Source: Leptolinea sp. (GTDB taxonomy: Bacteria; Chloroflexota; Anaerolineae; Anaerolineales; Anaerolineaceae). From it: a DNA stretch of 36,497 nucleotides. Below, one piece after another: positions 18,000-27,826 of the stretch. The position numbers and the translations under genes are program-made. The notes beneath the pieces were generated by a model that did no database searches, had not been told where the DNA came from, and saw nothing but the letters and a program-made list of their open reading frames with translations. The stretch spans positions 1 through 36,497 of the forward strand of contig JAAYYW010000325.1 of the NCBI GenBank assembly GCA_012515195.1. The letters run 5' to 3'. Position 1 is the first letter of the stretch, and the number at the start of each line of letters is the position of its first letter.

Positions 18000-18715
18000 G
18001 AGTGGATCGTCAGGTAGTTTTTATAAAAGGGGCAGAGATGATTCAAAGGACACGTACCACAGGCAGGTTTCCGCGCGTGACAGATCTCCCGTCCCAAACG
18101 GATAAGATTCAAATGCGCCGGTCCATATGTAGAGGGATCAAACAACCCGGCCAGGTAGGGATGTGCCTGTTCAACGGACATGATTTCGGGGCGCAGACCC
18201 AGTCTTCCGCTGACCCGGTAGATATGCGTGTCGACAGGGAAGGCTGGGATGTCCAGCGCGAACTGAAGCACTATGGCGGCTGTCTTGGGTCCCACACCAT
18301 TGAAGTGTGTTAACCAGTCCTGTGCTTCCTTGACTCCCAAATTCTTGAGGAATGTAAGATCAAGGTTTCCCCGTTCAGCCGTGATCTCGCGCAAGACGGC
18401 CTGTATTCGTGGTCCTTTCTGATTGGCAAGCCCTGCCGGACGGATACATTCAATTACAGCCTGCGAATCTGCGTCCCGCACAGCTTCCCATGTTGGAAAA
18501 ACCTTTGTTAACCGGTCGAAGGCTACATCCCGGTTGCGGTCATTCGTGTTCTGTGAAAGGATGGTGGAAACCAGCTCATCCATTGGAGATAATGCCACCC
18601 GCCATTCAGGCAAACCAAAAGTAGCCAATAAAATGTTGTAGATCTCCCGGGCATAATCCGGTAATTCTGAAGGATAATTATTCATGCGGGCATTATAAAC
18701 ATGAAATGGACTCAA
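17996..18715 (-). CDS. nth: Endonuclease III (HhH-GPD, 4Fe-4S)
   Basis: VSTILSQNTNDRNRDVAFDRL; LTHFNGVGPKTAAIVLQFALDIPAFPVDTHIYRVSGRLGL; Fe-S motif CHARKPACGTCPLNHLC. Start may be the ATG at 18685. Confidence 0.92.
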   Translation of the reverse strand: MSPFHVYNARMNNYPSELPDYAREIYNILLATFGLPEWRVALSPMDELVSTILSQNTNDRNRDVAFDRLTKVFPTWEAVRDADSQAVIECIRPAGLANQKGPRIQAVLREITAERGNLDLTFLKNLGVKEAQDWLTHFNGVGPKTAAIVLQFALDIPAFPVDTHIYRVSGRLGLRPEIMSVEQAHPYLAGLFDPSTYGPAHLNLIRLGREICHARKPACGTCPLNHLCPFYKNYLTIHS

Positions 18716-18727
18716 AACATGCGCAAG

Positions 18728-18756
18728 TTGTTTTAAGACGTTTTTGACGTTAGAAT
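18728..18756 (+). promoter_or_regulatory. Sigma70-like promoter upstream of the HerA-like gene
   Basis: TTGTTT-(17 nt)-TAGAAT, ~34 nt before the start codon. Confidence 0.5.
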
Positions 18757-18789
18757 CAATTCAGAAAACTGATCGATTGGGAGTGAACT

Positions 18790-21306
18790 ATGGGTGATGA
18801 CAACAATTTCTATCTTGGACGGTTGTTTGACAGTAAAACCGGGAAAGTAACCGCTGAGAATTATATGTACGATCCGGCTGATCTTACCACGCATGCAGTG
18901 ATCACCGGAATGACCGGCTCTGGAAAGACAGGGTTCTGTGTCAGTTTGCTGGAAGAAGCAGCCTTAATGGGTATCCCGGCAATTGCCATTGATCCGAAGG
19001 GTGATCTGACCAATCTACTGCTGCACTTCCCCGACTTGCTGCCCTCGGACTTTCAACCGTGGATCGATCCTGACACCGCCCGACGTGAAGATAAGACCAT
19101 TGAGGTATTGGCGGAGGAAACCGCTGCCAGTTGGAAAAAAGGATTGGCAGATTACGGATTGGGTAAAGAGCAACTGGAGAAATTAAAGAACTCAGTTGAA
19201 TTCACTGTGTATACCCCGGGTTCTTCGGCAGGGGTTCCAGTAAACATCCTTGCGTCTTTTCAAACACCGGATATTCCATGGTCCGGGAATGAAGAGATCC
19301 TGAGGGAGAAGATTGCCAGCATTGTCACAGCGCTGTTGGGTCTTGTTGGGGTAACAGATATTGACCCGCTGCGCTCTCGGGAGCACATTTTACTCTCCAA
19401 TCTTCTGGAAACTGCCTGGAGTAATGGTCAGACACTTCAATTATCTGATTTGATCTTGCAGGTACAGAATCCCCCGTTTGAACGACTTGGCGCGTTGCCG
19501 GTTGACGGATTCTTTCCTCCAAAAGATCGCATGGAGCTATCCATGCTGCTTAACAACTTCATGGCTTCGCCATCCTTTCAGATTTGGTTGACCGGCCAGA
19601 CGTTGGATATTCAACAAATCCTTTACAAAGAAGATGGATCCCCGCGGCACTCGATTTTCTATATTGCACATCTCAGTGAAAGTGAGCGCATGTTCTTTGT
19701 GACCATGCTTTACTCATCGATCGAATCGTGGATGCGGTCACAACGCGGCACAAGCAGCCTGCGTGCGTTGGTTTATTTTGATGAGATCATGGGTTATCTT
19801 CCCCCTATTGCCAATCCACCATCCCGTACCGTAATTTTGCGCATGCTGAAACAGGCACGAGCTTTTGGTGTTGGCCTTGTGTTGGCCACCCAGAATCCCG
19901 TTGACCTGGACTATAAAGCCCTGTCCAATGCCGGGACGTGGGCTATCGGACGTTTACAGACTGAACAGGACAAGAACCGACTGCTGGACGGATTGACGAG
20001 TGCCGCCGGTGGTATTGACCGCGGTACAGTGGATAAATTGCTGTCTGGTCTGGGGAAACGGGTGTTCCTTGTACAAAATGTTCACGAGAAAAACCCGGTT
20101 TTGATCGGTACCCGCTGGTGTTTAAATTACCTTGCTGGCCCGATGACTCGGGCGCAAATACCGGCTGTCAATGCACTTGCCGGTGTAAAAGCGCCAAATT
20201 CTGTATCTGGAGCCAAAAAAGGCAAAGCAGAAAGTACGGAAGACTCTGCCTCTGTCAGGCCTGCCGCGGCGCAATCCGCAGCGGTGGGTGCGTTTACATC
20301 CACTCGCCCGGGCACGCCGCAGGGTGTGGATGAAGTCTTCTTCCCCAATGATCTATCGTTTACCCAGGCAGCCGAACAAGCCGGAGCTTCGGGGCCGCAA
20401 AGTGGAATAGTATACAAACCAGCGCTTCTGGCGCAACTTCAGGTGAATTATCTATCGCGGACCTATGGACTGGATACATCCAAACGTTTTACCTGCCTGG
20501 TTGATGAAGAAGTATCCGGGCGGATTAATTGGGAGGACTTTTTACTATCCGAGAAAGACATAAAAACATTAAGGGCACAACCTGAACCGGCTGGCGCGAT
20601 GTATGATTCTCTTCCCGGATGGATGAGTAACACTAAGCAATTGGCGCAACTACAGAATGAGATGGAAGATTGGGCTTACAGAACGGGATCCATGACCATT
20701 CTTTCCAATAAATCGCTGAAACTGTATGCTGCTGTAGATGAGTCGAAAGAAGATTTCATTGCCCGATGCCGCAAGGTTGCGGAATCAACAGCGGAAGCCG
20801 ATGTGCAAAAGATCGAAAAGGCATTCAATTCAAAGAGCTCAACTCTTTCTGCGCGAATAAAAAAACAAAAAATTGAGATCGACCAAAAACAGAGCACATT
20901 AAACGCCCGGCGCACGGATTCGCTCGTAAAAGGGGCAAGCGTCGCAGGTAATGTATTGTTAGGACTTTTTGGCGGAAAGAAAAGTGGAATAAGTTCGGCC
21001 ATCTCAGGCGGTTCTGCCACTATCAATAAACATCGGATGGCGGAAGAAGCTGCCGCGCGGCTTGAACAGGAAAAGCAGGAGCTGCTTGTGATGGAGGAAC
21101 AGTTCGCTGAATTGAAGAGCGCCATGGAAACCGAAAAAGCGGATGTTTTAGCGAAATGGCAGGAGATGGCGGAAGCAGTGGACGAAATATCCGTCTCACC
21201 GGCGAAAAAAGATATTTACATGGAGCTATTTGGCATTGCCTGGCTGCCGTATTACGCCGTAAAGGCTGGCCTGCAGGATCGATTGATCCCCGCTTTCAAA
21301 CGCTAA
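18790..21306 (+). CDS. HerA/DUF87-like ATPase with C-terminal coiled coil
   Basis: Walker A GMTGSGKT, DPKGDLTNLLL, Walker B-like ALVYFDEI, LATQNPVDLDYKALSNAGTWAIGRLQ; Gly-rich segment and long E/K coiled coil near the C-terminus. Confidence 0.85.
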   Translation: MGDDNNFYLGRLFDSKTGKVTAENYMYDPADLTTHAVITGMTGSGKTGFCVSLLEEAALMGIPAIAIDPKGDLTNLLLHFPDLLPSDFQPWIDPDTARREDKTIEVLAEETAASWKKGLADYGLGKEQLEKLKNSVEFTVYTPGSSAGVPVNILASFQTPDIPWSGNEEILREKIASIVTALLGLVGVTDIDPLRSREHILLSNLLETAWSNGQTLQLSDLILQVQNPPFERLGALPVDGFFPPKDRMELSMLLNNFMASPSFQIWLTGQTLDIQQILYKEDGSPRHSIFYIAHLSESERMFFVTMLYSSIESWMRSQRGTSSLRALVYFDEIMGYLPPIANPPSRTVILRMLKQARAFGVGLVLATQNPVDLDYKALSNAGTWAIGRLQTEQDKNRLLDGLTSAAGGIDRGTVDKLLSGLGKRVFLVQNVHEKNPVLIGTRWCLNYLAGPMTRAQIPAVNALAGVKAPNSVSGAKKGKAESTEDSASVRPAAAQSAAVGAFTSTRPGTPQGVDEVFFPNDLSFTQAAEQAGASGPQSGIVYKPALLAQLQVNYLSRTYGLDTSKRFTCLVDEEVSGRINWEDFLLSEKDIKTLRAQPEPAGAMYDSLPGWMSNTKQLAQLQNEMEDWAYRTGSMTILSNKSLKLYAAVDESKEDFIARCRKVAESTAEADVQKIEKAFNSKSSTLSARIKKQKIEIDQKQSTLNARRTDSLVKGASVAGNVLLGLFGGKKSGISSAISGGSATINKHRMAEEAAARLEQEKQELLVMEEQFAELKSAMETEKADVLAKWQEMAEAVDEISVSPAKKDIYMELFGIAWLPYYAVKAGLQDRLIPAFKR

Positions 21307-21337
21307 CAGAGTTATTTGTAAAGAAATCCCAATGAAA

Positions 21338-21365
21338 AAACGCCCCTTCAGATGAAGGGGCGTTT
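21338..21365. terminator. Bidirectional intrinsic terminator
   Basis: AAACGCCCCTTCA-GA-TGAAGGGGCGTTT perfect 13-bp stem between convergent genes, with T runs on either strand. Confidence 0.92.
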
Positions 21366-21371
21366 GGTTTT

Positions 21372-21977
21372 TTACATTTCCTGTCGACCGGCAAGCGCAC
21401 GCAACAACGTTGACTGGTCGGCGTATTCCAGGTCGCCTCCGGCTGGTAATCCTCGAGCCAGGCGGGTGATCCGGATGCCCAGTGGTCCAAGCTGCTGCTT
21501 AAGGTAGAGAGCAGTGGCATCGCCTTCCATGCTCGGGTTTGTGGCTAGGATGATCTCCGTAACCGGTTCTACGCGAAGGCGTTCCAAAAGCTCTTTTATC
21601 CGCAGATGTTCCGGTCCGATTCCTTCAATTGGTGAGAGAACCCCGTGGAGTACGTGATACCGACCGTTGAACGCGGCGGTCGATTCAATGGCTATGACAT
21701 CCAGCGGTTCTTCGACAACACAGATTGATCCATTTGCCCGTTTGGGATTGGCACACACATCACATAATTCTTGAGAGGATGATGTGATGTTATAGCAGAT
21801 CTTGCAAAAACCCGTTGAGCTTTTCAACGCAAGCAGGGCATCTGCAAGTTTACGCGAAACCTCATCTGGCGCGCGCAAAAAAAAGAAGGTCAGCCGCGAG
21901 GCTGTTTTGGGCCCAATCCCGGGAAGGCGTTCCAGTGCAGTCGACAGGTTGGTAACCGGAGCAGGAAGAATGGGCAT
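21372..21977 (-). CDS. recR: Recombination mediator protein RecR
   Basis: LERLPGIGPKTASRLTFFFLRA; zinc finger CKICYNITSSSQELCDVC; Toprim EIILATNPSMEGDATALYL. Start trimmed from 22061 to ATG 21977 to avoid overlap with ybaB. Confidence 0.95.
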   Translation of the reverse strand: MPILPAPVTNLSTALERLPGIGPKTASRLTFFFLRAPDEVSRKLADALLALKSSTGFCKICYNITSSSQELCDVCANPKRANGSICVVEEPLDVIAIESTAAFNGRYHVLHGVLSPIEGIGPEHLRIKELLERLRVEPVTEIILATNPSMEGDATALYLKQQLGPLGIRITRLARGLPAGGDLEYADQSTLLRALAGRQEM

Positions 21978-21978
21978 T

Positions 21979-22317
21979 TTAGAAGGGTAATCCGCCGGCG
22001 AGTGGCCCCATCTCTTTTGACGCCATCTCTCGTGATTTATCCAACGCCTGGTTAACCGCACTGAGAATTAAGTCTTGAAGCATTTCTGCATCCGCGTCTT
22101 TTAGCATTTCCGGATCAATTATGACAGATTTACACACCTGGTCGCCCGTCATGGTGACTTGAACAGCACCGCCTCCCACGCTGGAGGTAACAGTCATTTC
22201 GGTCAGCCGTGCCTGTGTAGCTTCCATTTGTTCCTGCAGTTTTTTAAACTGGGCAACCATACCACCACCCCCCATACCGCTGCCCATTCCCATCGGTCGA
22301 TTAAATCCTTTCGCCAT
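21979..22317 (-). CDS. ybaB: YbaB/EbfC nucleoid-associated protein
   Basis: KLQEQMEATQARLTEMTVTSSVGGGAVQVTMTGDQVCKSVIIDPEML; located between dnaX and recR. Confidence 0.92.
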   Translation of the reverse strand: MAKGFNRPMGMGSGMGGGGMVAQFKKLQEQMEATQARLTEMTVTSSVGGGAVQVTMTGDQVCKSVIIDPEMLKDADAEMLQDLILSAVNQALDKSREMASKEMGPLAGGLPF

Positions 22318-22332
22318 GGTTTCCTCCTTGTT

Positions 22333-23997
22333 TCATTTCTTTCTTATCTGCCCACCGAGATTAAGGGCCGTTGTAACCAGTCCCTCCCGGGAGATTTCAT
22401 TGTTTTCTGTTTTTGCCATGCGGTTATTGACAACAGTGCACGCGATCTGCATATTAGCTTTAAGCACATGATAGATGGCACGCCGTGTCATCTCCATGTT
22501 GTCATCCATTTCCATCTTTTGCTTGACAATATCGCTGGCAAAGCTGAGAACAAGCCGGCCGTCTTCAATGCTGATATTTTTCACAGAGTTTAGCAGCGCT
22601 TCTGTTTGCGCCTTGGCTTTCCGCACAGTTGAACGGATTTGAGGCCAGGCATTTTTTAACTCGTCCAAAGTGATGGATACCTGTTCAGGTTGCACGTTTG
22701 CAGGAATGTCTGCTTGTTCCAGTGGAACAGCTTTTTCCATCACAGGGGGTGCATCAGCTGTTGTATCGTCGGCGTGGATCGTTTCAGTCTTGTGATCTGC
22801 TCCGTCGGCTTTTATCGCTGGGGTTGACGCGGGGCGCTTGGAACCCTGAAAAGCCGGCATTTTCATGTCGCGAAGGCTCACTTCAGGCTCAGCAGCAGGA
22901 GTCAAGACGGGGGCTGATTTGGCTGATTCAACCGCGGCCACAACAGCAAGTTCGAGATGCAATCCGGGATTCCAGGTAGAACGAGTTTCACCGGCGGCGG
23001 TATTAAATAAACGGATGACATCAACAAGACGATGAATCTGGAATAATTCAGCCTGGCGGGTCATTTTTTCGCGGTTTTCCATTGTGGCATCCACGATCTG
23101 CGCGTTACCCACTTTGATTTGAAGAAGATTGCGCAGATAATCAACCATTTGCCGGGCCAGTTGGCGGGCATCGCTGCCGCCATCCAACGCTTTGTGAATA
23201 ACTTGCAGGCTCAAGGCTGTGTTTTCATCCAGAATGGTGTCCACCATATCAACAACCGCTTGAAGGGCGGCGGTGCCGAGGACGGTTTGTGTAAGTGCCA
23301 GGTCTACGTGTTCCCCCGTGGAGGAAAGCTGGTCCAGCAGTGAAATGGCATCGCGCATACTTCCAGTAGATTGCCGGGAAATAAGTGTAAGAGCATTGTC
23401 GTCCACACTGATCTTTTCGCTTTCAGCAAGCTCGCGCAGCCGGCCGGTGATTTCGGCGACCGGGATACGTCGGAATTCATGCCTCTGACAGCGGGAGAGG
23501 ACTGTGGCGGGAATCTTGTGGATTTCTGTGGTTGCTAAAATGAAAATAGCGTGGGGTGGGGGTTCTTCCAGGGTTTTAAGCAGGGCGTTGAAGGCTGCCG
23601 TTGAGAGCATATGAACTTCATCGATGATGTAAATCTTGAATTTTCCCTGGGTTGGGGAGAAATTGATCTTATCGCGCAGGTCGCGCATATCATCAACACT
23701 GGTATTGGATGCCGCGTCTATCTCAATCAAATCTAGAAAGCGATTTTCGTTGACGGCCCGGCAATTTTCGCATTCATCGCATGGGCGGTGTGAAAGGTCG
23801 TCTGAAAGACAGTTAACAGCTTTGGCTAAGAGTCTGGCTGTGGTTGTTTTACCCGTCCCTCGGGGGCCGGCGAAGAGATACGCGTGTCCAACCCGTTCGC
23901 TGCGGATGGCGTTTTGAAGTGTTTTCACGACCGGTTCCTGGCCAACTACCTGATCCCACAAACGGGGGCGCCATTTACGGTAAAGTGCCTGAGACAT
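22333..23997 (-). CDS. dnaX: DNA polymerase III subunit gamma/tau
   Basis: MSQALYRKWRPRLWDQVVGQEPVVKTLQNAI; AYLFAGPRGTGKTTTARLLAKAVNC; EVHMLSTAAFNALLKTLEEPP. Confidence 0.97.
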   Translation of the reverse strand: MSQALYRKWRPRLWDQVVGQEPVVKTLQNAIRSERVGHAYLFAGPRGTGKTTTARLLAKAVNCLSDDLSHRPCDECENCRAVNENRFLDLIEIDAASNTSVDDMRDLRDKINFSPTQGKFKIYIIDEVHMLSTAAFNALLKTLEEPPPHAIFILATTEIHKIPATVLSRCQRHEFRRIPVAEITGRLRELAESEKISVDDNALTLISRQSTGSMRDAISLLDQLSSTGEHVDLALTQTVLGTAALQAVVDMVDTILDENTALSLQVIHKALDGGSDARQLARQMVDYLRNLLQIKVGNAQIVDATMENREKMTRQAELFQIHRLVDVIRLFNTAAGETRSTWNPGLHLELAVVAAVESAKSAPVLTPAAEPEVSLRDMKMPAFQGSKRPASTPAIKADGADHKTETIHADDTTADAPPVMEKAVPLEQADIPANVQPEQVSITLDELKNAWPQIRSTVRKAKAQTEALLNSVKNISIEDGRLVLSFASDIVKQKMEMDDNMEMTRRAIYHVLKANMQIACTVVNNRMAKTENNEISREGLVTTALNLGGQIRKK

Positions 23998-24033
23998 AAT
24001 TCACCAATTGTGTAAAAAGTATTCCCTGATGTC

Positions 24034-24411
24034 TCATTCCTTGGCTGGTTTCAGTTCAGGAATTTGAATTGGCATCAATCTGAGCGATTCGACAGGGACG
24101 CGCAAATTGTAACCGGAAATCCGCCGGTTCAATTGCTCGACAGCTTCCTGCAGCGTATACGGATCGGTATTTCCCTCTTCGATCGCCGATAAACACGCGC
24201 CAATCAACTGCTGCAATATCTTCCTGTCTTCCAGCCAGACAGGCAGGAAGCGGTTTTGCCGCAGAACATGGTTGGCCATGAATTGATCGGCGCCTGTGGG
24301 ATGGGCCATTTCCAGATGAAGGGGTTTTCCTTTCCCCTCCAATTCGTCGAATACGCCTTCAGATTGTGCCTGCAAAATCTTGTTTTCAGCTATGATCTTC
24401 AATGCGTCCAT
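24034..24411 (-). CDS. DUF1992 (DnaJ subfamily C member 28-like) domain protein
   Basis: IIAENKILQAQSEGVFDELEGKGKPLHLE..., typical DUF1992 N-terminus. Confidence 0.88.
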   Translation of the reverse strand: MDALKIIAENKILQAQSEGVFDELEGKGKPLHLEMAHPTGADQFMANHVLRQNRFLPVWLEDRKILQQLIGACLSAIEEGNTDPYTLQEAVEQLNRRISGYNLRVPVESLRLMPIQIPELKPAKE

Positions 24412-24412
24412 A

Positions 24413-24994
24413 TTATGGGATCCGATAGGTAGCCTTTACTGAACCGTTCTGGTCGAGAAGGGTAACCAGTTCACCGGAGGACCACACGGGTTCATTTAAT
24501 CCCCAGTGGAGTTCGATCACGCTCCGGGTTCCTGGTTTGGTATAGATTTTAATGGCCCCATCTTTATTCAACATTAATTCTGGGAGAACGAAACGATGGT
24601 TGCCTTCATCTTCCAGCCGCCAGCCATTTAACCACAATTCTCCTTCGCCTGTGCGTTTGAGAATAACTACTTCCGTTTCCAGGTCACCCACACCAAAAAC
24701 GTTCTGGATTTGAACCCCGTTGTTGCCTGATGCAGATTCGGGTGTCATTGTACTGGAGACAGGTGCCGATACGTCAGTTGTCTGATTGGGGGCAGGTGTT
24801 GATGTGATGCTTTGTGTTTCAAATGCCTGGCGTGTAATCGTCGCCGCCAGTTGCGCGACGGGTTGAATAATGGGAACCTCAGGCCTGTGATTACGGTCCC
24901 ACAACGAAAGTACGGTGAGGGTCGTCACGGCTGAGACTATTGCATTAAGAACTAAATAGAAGAGGAGTCGCTTCCAAGGATTCATAACTGACAT
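24413..24994 (-). CDS. Membrane-anchored lamin-tail-like domain protein
   Basis: N-terminal TM; ELWLNGWRLEDEGNHRFVLPELMLNKDGAIKIYT resembles an LTD fold. Confidence 0.7.
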   Translation of the reverse strand: MSVMNPWKRLLFYLVLNAIVSAVTTLTVLSLWDRNHRPEVPIIQPVAQLAATITRQAFETQSITSTPAPNQTTDVSAPVSSTMTPESASGNNGVQIQNVFGVGDLETEVVILKRTGEGELWLNGWRLEDEGNHRFVLPELMLNKDGAIKIYTKPGTRSVIELHWGLNEPVWSSGELVTLLDQNGSVKATYRIP

Positions 24995-25033
24995 TTGAAA
25001 TCATAGCACAGTTTTGAAGTTAAAATACTTTAG

Positions 25034-25498
25034 ATGTTATATCTGATCGATGGCCATAATCTAATTCCATTTGTGGACGGTTTGTCTTTAAAACAAATGG
25101 ATGATGAGATGAAATTACTTGAAGTTTTGCAGGATTTCTCACGGGTAAACCGCGTGAAGATCGAAGTATTTTTTGACGGTGCAACTCCCGGATGGGCTGG
25201 AACGAGAAGTTATGGAAATATCCGAGCTCATTTTGTTCGAAAAGGGGAGACGGCGGACGATGCCATCCGGAAGAGGCTGGATCAGATTCCCACGGGAAGT
25301 GGTGTCTCTGTGGTTAGTTCTGATAGACAGGTACAGGCCGAAGCAAGAAACCATCGGGCGGCTGTCATTCCCAGTGGAGAATTTGCTCGAAATCTGCGAT
25401 GGAAGCCATCACCGCCGCCAAAAAAGAAAAAGGGATCACAGATTGAACTCAGTGACGATGAGGTCAATGAATGGCTTGAACTGTTTGGGGAGGAATGA
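25034..25498 (+). CDS. NYN domain (YacP-like) RNA-binding/nuclease protein
   Basis: MLYLIDGHNLI...VFFDGATPG...RKGETADDAIRKRL...VVSSDRQVQAEARNHRAAVIPSGEFARNL. Confidence 0.88.
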   Translation: MLYLIDGHNLIPFVDGLSLKQMDDEMKLLEVLQDFSRVNRVKIEVFFDGATPGWAGTRSYGNIRAHFVRKGETADDAIRKRLDQIPTGSGVSVVSSDRQVQAEARNHRAAVIPSGEFARNLRWKPSPPPKKKKGSQIELSDDEVNEWLELFGEE

Positions 25499-25506
25499 AA
25501 AACTTC

Positions 25507-26055
25507 CTATGTCCCAGTGTCGGTCTGGTATAGATCTGGATTAATGAATGGGATCAATGCCAGCAACACAGCGTGGGTATATAGTCCTGCACGATCAACC
25601 GCGTCTGCTGTAAGGATTCCAACCGCGCCATTCAGTTGCTTTGAATTACTGCGTCCAAAAACCCGATCGTCAGCTTCACCCAACTCCAACCCCTGATGAA
25701 CATATTCCGCCACTTTCGGCGGTAGGTAGAAGGAAGCGGAACGACTCCAACCTGTACGCTTTCTATCGGCAATCACTATCCAGGCATAAGCGGAGAGTTG
25801 CCCTTCTTCATTATTCACTCCACCTTCTATGGCTGCCCAGTAGTCTGCATCAGGGTGGGTTTTCTTAATCGCTGCGATACGGTTACTTGCTCCAAGCCGT
25901 GTTTCTTTGTCCCCGACAGGTTGTTCGCGAACACCGGAAGGTGCGTCTGCTGCAACAAGTTCAAAAGATTGATCTGGAAAAAGCTGTTGAAAACCGCGCA
26001 AAACAGCCTGCCCTTTGACAGGATTTCGCGATGCGATGACGATCTTTAAAGACAT
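25507..26055 (-). CDS. yjjX: Inosine/xanthosine triphosphatase (DUF84/YjjX family)
   Basis: IVIASRNPVKGQAVLRGFQQLFP; PSGVREQPVGDKETRLGASNRI; WAAIEGGV. Confidence 0.88.
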   Translation of the reverse strand: MSLKIVIASRNPVKGQAVLRGFQQLFPDQSFELVAADAPSGVREQPVGDKETRLGASNRIAAIKKTHPDADYWAAIEGGVNNEEGQLSAYAWIVIADRKRTGWSRSASFYLPPKVAEYVHQGLELGEADDRVFGRSNSKQLNGAVGILTADAVDRAGLYTHAVLLALIPFINPDLYQTDTGT

Positions 26056-26072
26056 TCCGGCATTATATCCGG

Positions 26073-26507
26073 TTATCCCATTTCATCCATAACAACAAGC
26101 ATATCGGTGATCGGCGTTTCCGTCTGGTCGGACCCCAGGTCTGGTTCGCGTGCTGATATCGTCACATTGAACATTCCCTGAATTGGTTCTATTCCGATCG
26201 AGCGGAAAATCTCTGCAGCGCCGCAATTACGCATGGCATCCTGAACCAGCTTGATGTGGCGCTTGATATGCCAGACGGTAACAATCTTCCAACGTTCAGG
26301 ATTATCGATGGATTGAATCAGCAGGGTTTCGCAAATTTGTGGCGGCAAGATCTGGGTTGAATGTCGGAATGAAGCTTTGAGCTCTTCCCATTTGTTAAGG
26401 GGGACATTGGCTTCGAGCACTGACATAACCATTTCTGCCTCCTTGTAAAAAAAGCTCTTACTCGAATAAGGTACAAACATAGTACCCAATTCACGGGTGG
26501 TTTTCAA
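26073..26507 (-). CDS. Hypothetical protein, possible ABM-like dimeric alpha/beta barrel
   Basis: MSVLEANVPLNKWEELKASFRHSTQILPPQICETLLIQSIDNPERWKIVTVWHI; the likely true start is an internal ATG. Confidence 0.55.
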   Translation of the reverse strand: MKTTRELGTMFVPYSSKSFFYKEAEMVMSVLEANVPLNKWEELKASFRHSTQILPPQICETLLIQSIDNPERWKIVTVWHIKRHIKLVQDAMRNCGAAEIFRSIGIEPIQGMFNVTISAREPDLGSDQTETPITDMLVVMDEMG

Positions 26508-26524
26508 TGGAAATAACAGAATTG

Positions 26525-27775
26525 TCAGCGAACGGATGTCAGATTGGGAAGCCGGAAACGAATGAATAGTGAACAGGCCAGGAGTAGCGCGGATGAAACC
26601 AGTACAGAAAGTTGTTCATTGGCCATTTCGGCCAGTTCCCCGGCTAAAAGGGAACCAATTGGTTGCGCGCCAAAAAAAACCATGACGTAAATGCTCATTA
26701 CACGGCCGCGCAGATTATCAGGCAACGATGATTGAAGGACGGCATTCGCATTATTTACAACCAGCATGAACCCGAAACCAATACCCATGAGAAATACCAG
26801 AGAGAGATGCAGGTTATTTGTCAGGGCGAAGAGTATCATGACAACGGGAAGAATTAAGCTGCCTATGGATAGGGCTTTCCCCTTCACCCCGTACTGGCTC
26901 AGCCAGGCAATGAAAAGGCCAGCTATCATGGAACCAAACCCACGCGCGGACAATAATAAACCATTGGTTGTCGCGTCACCATGAAGAACATTGACCGACC
27001 AGGCAGGGATTAGTGTAAGCATGCCACTGGCGAAAACACTGACCGTGCCTACCAGGAAAAGAATCCCCAGAATATTGGCATTGTTCCTGGTGTACTGGAA
27101 TCCCTCTCGTAACAGGGCATAAGCCTGTCCGTGAGCCGGTGGGATACTTCTGGGTGGCAGTTTCATTAACGCCAGGGAAAGGATCACTGCAATGAATGAG
27201 ACACCATTGATGGTGAAGCACCATGCCGGTCCGACCCAGGCATATATTATTCCAGCCACAGCCGGACCGATCACAGTGGCAAGATTGAACATGGTGGAAT
27301 TAAGTGCAATCGCATTCGTCAGGTCATTGTGATCAACCATTTCAACCACGAATGACTGGCGGGCCGGCGCGTCAAAGGCGTTAGCAACTCCGAGAAGCAA
27401 GGCCAGAATAATAATGTGCCATGCTTGAACGAGTCCGGAAAAGACCAGAAACGCTTGAATAAACGCCAGAATCATCATGGATGACTGGGTAATCATGATC
27501 ATCCGTCTACGGGGAATGCGATCTGCGATCACGCCCCCGTACAGGGTGAAAAACCAGGATGGGAGTCCTGACGCGAAGGCTACATATCCCAGATAGGCGG
27601 GAGAGTTGGTCAATTGAAAAACCAGGAACCCCTGGGCTGTATTTTGCATCCAGGTACCAACGAGTGACACCAGCATCCCGCGGAACCAAAGCCGGTAATT
27701 GGGATGCCGTAGTGCGGCAAAAGTCATCAAAAAATTGGATCGAAGTTTGGTTTGAAACGTGGTGAACGCACTCAT
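26525..27775 (-). CDS. MFS transporter (MFS_3-like)
   Basis: LRHPNYRLWFRGMLVSLVGTWMQNTAQGFLVFQLTNSPAYLGYVAFASGLP; GGVIADRIPRRRMIMITQ. Confidence 0.93.
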   Translation of the reverse strand: MSAFTTFQTKLRSNFLMTFAALRHPNYRLWFRGMLVSLVGTWMQNTAQGFLVFQLTNSPAYLGYVAFASGLPSWFFTLYGGVIADRIPRRRMIMITQSSMMILAFIQAFLVFSGLVQAWHIIILALLLGVANAFDAPARQSFVVEMVDHNDLTNAIALNSTMFNLATVIGPAVAGIIYAWVGPAWCFTINGVSFIAVILSLALMKLPPRSIPPAHGQAYALLREGFQYTRNNANILGILFLVGTVSVFASGMLTLIPAWSVNVLHGDATTNGLLLSARGFGSMIAGLFIAWLSQYGVKGKALSIGSLILPVVMILFALTNNLHLSLVFLMGIGFGFMLVVNNANAVLQSSLPDNLRGRVMSIYVMVFFGAQPIGSLLAGELAEMANEQLSVLVSSALLLACSLFIRFRLPNLTSVR

Positions 27776-27826
27776 TAAACCGATTGTACGCCGGTAATAG
27801 GAAATCTGAAAGAACAGTCTGGATAC

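Noticed and set aside
18790-21306. HerA-like gene as part of an anti-phage HerA-Sir2/DUF4297-type system
   Set aside because: No Sir2, DUF4297, nuclease or other effector gene adjacent; neighbours are nth and recR in opposite orientation.
21977-22061. Extended RecR N-terminus in the ORF track
   Set aside because: Would overlap the YbaB coding sequence; RecR homology begins at MPILPAPVTNL.
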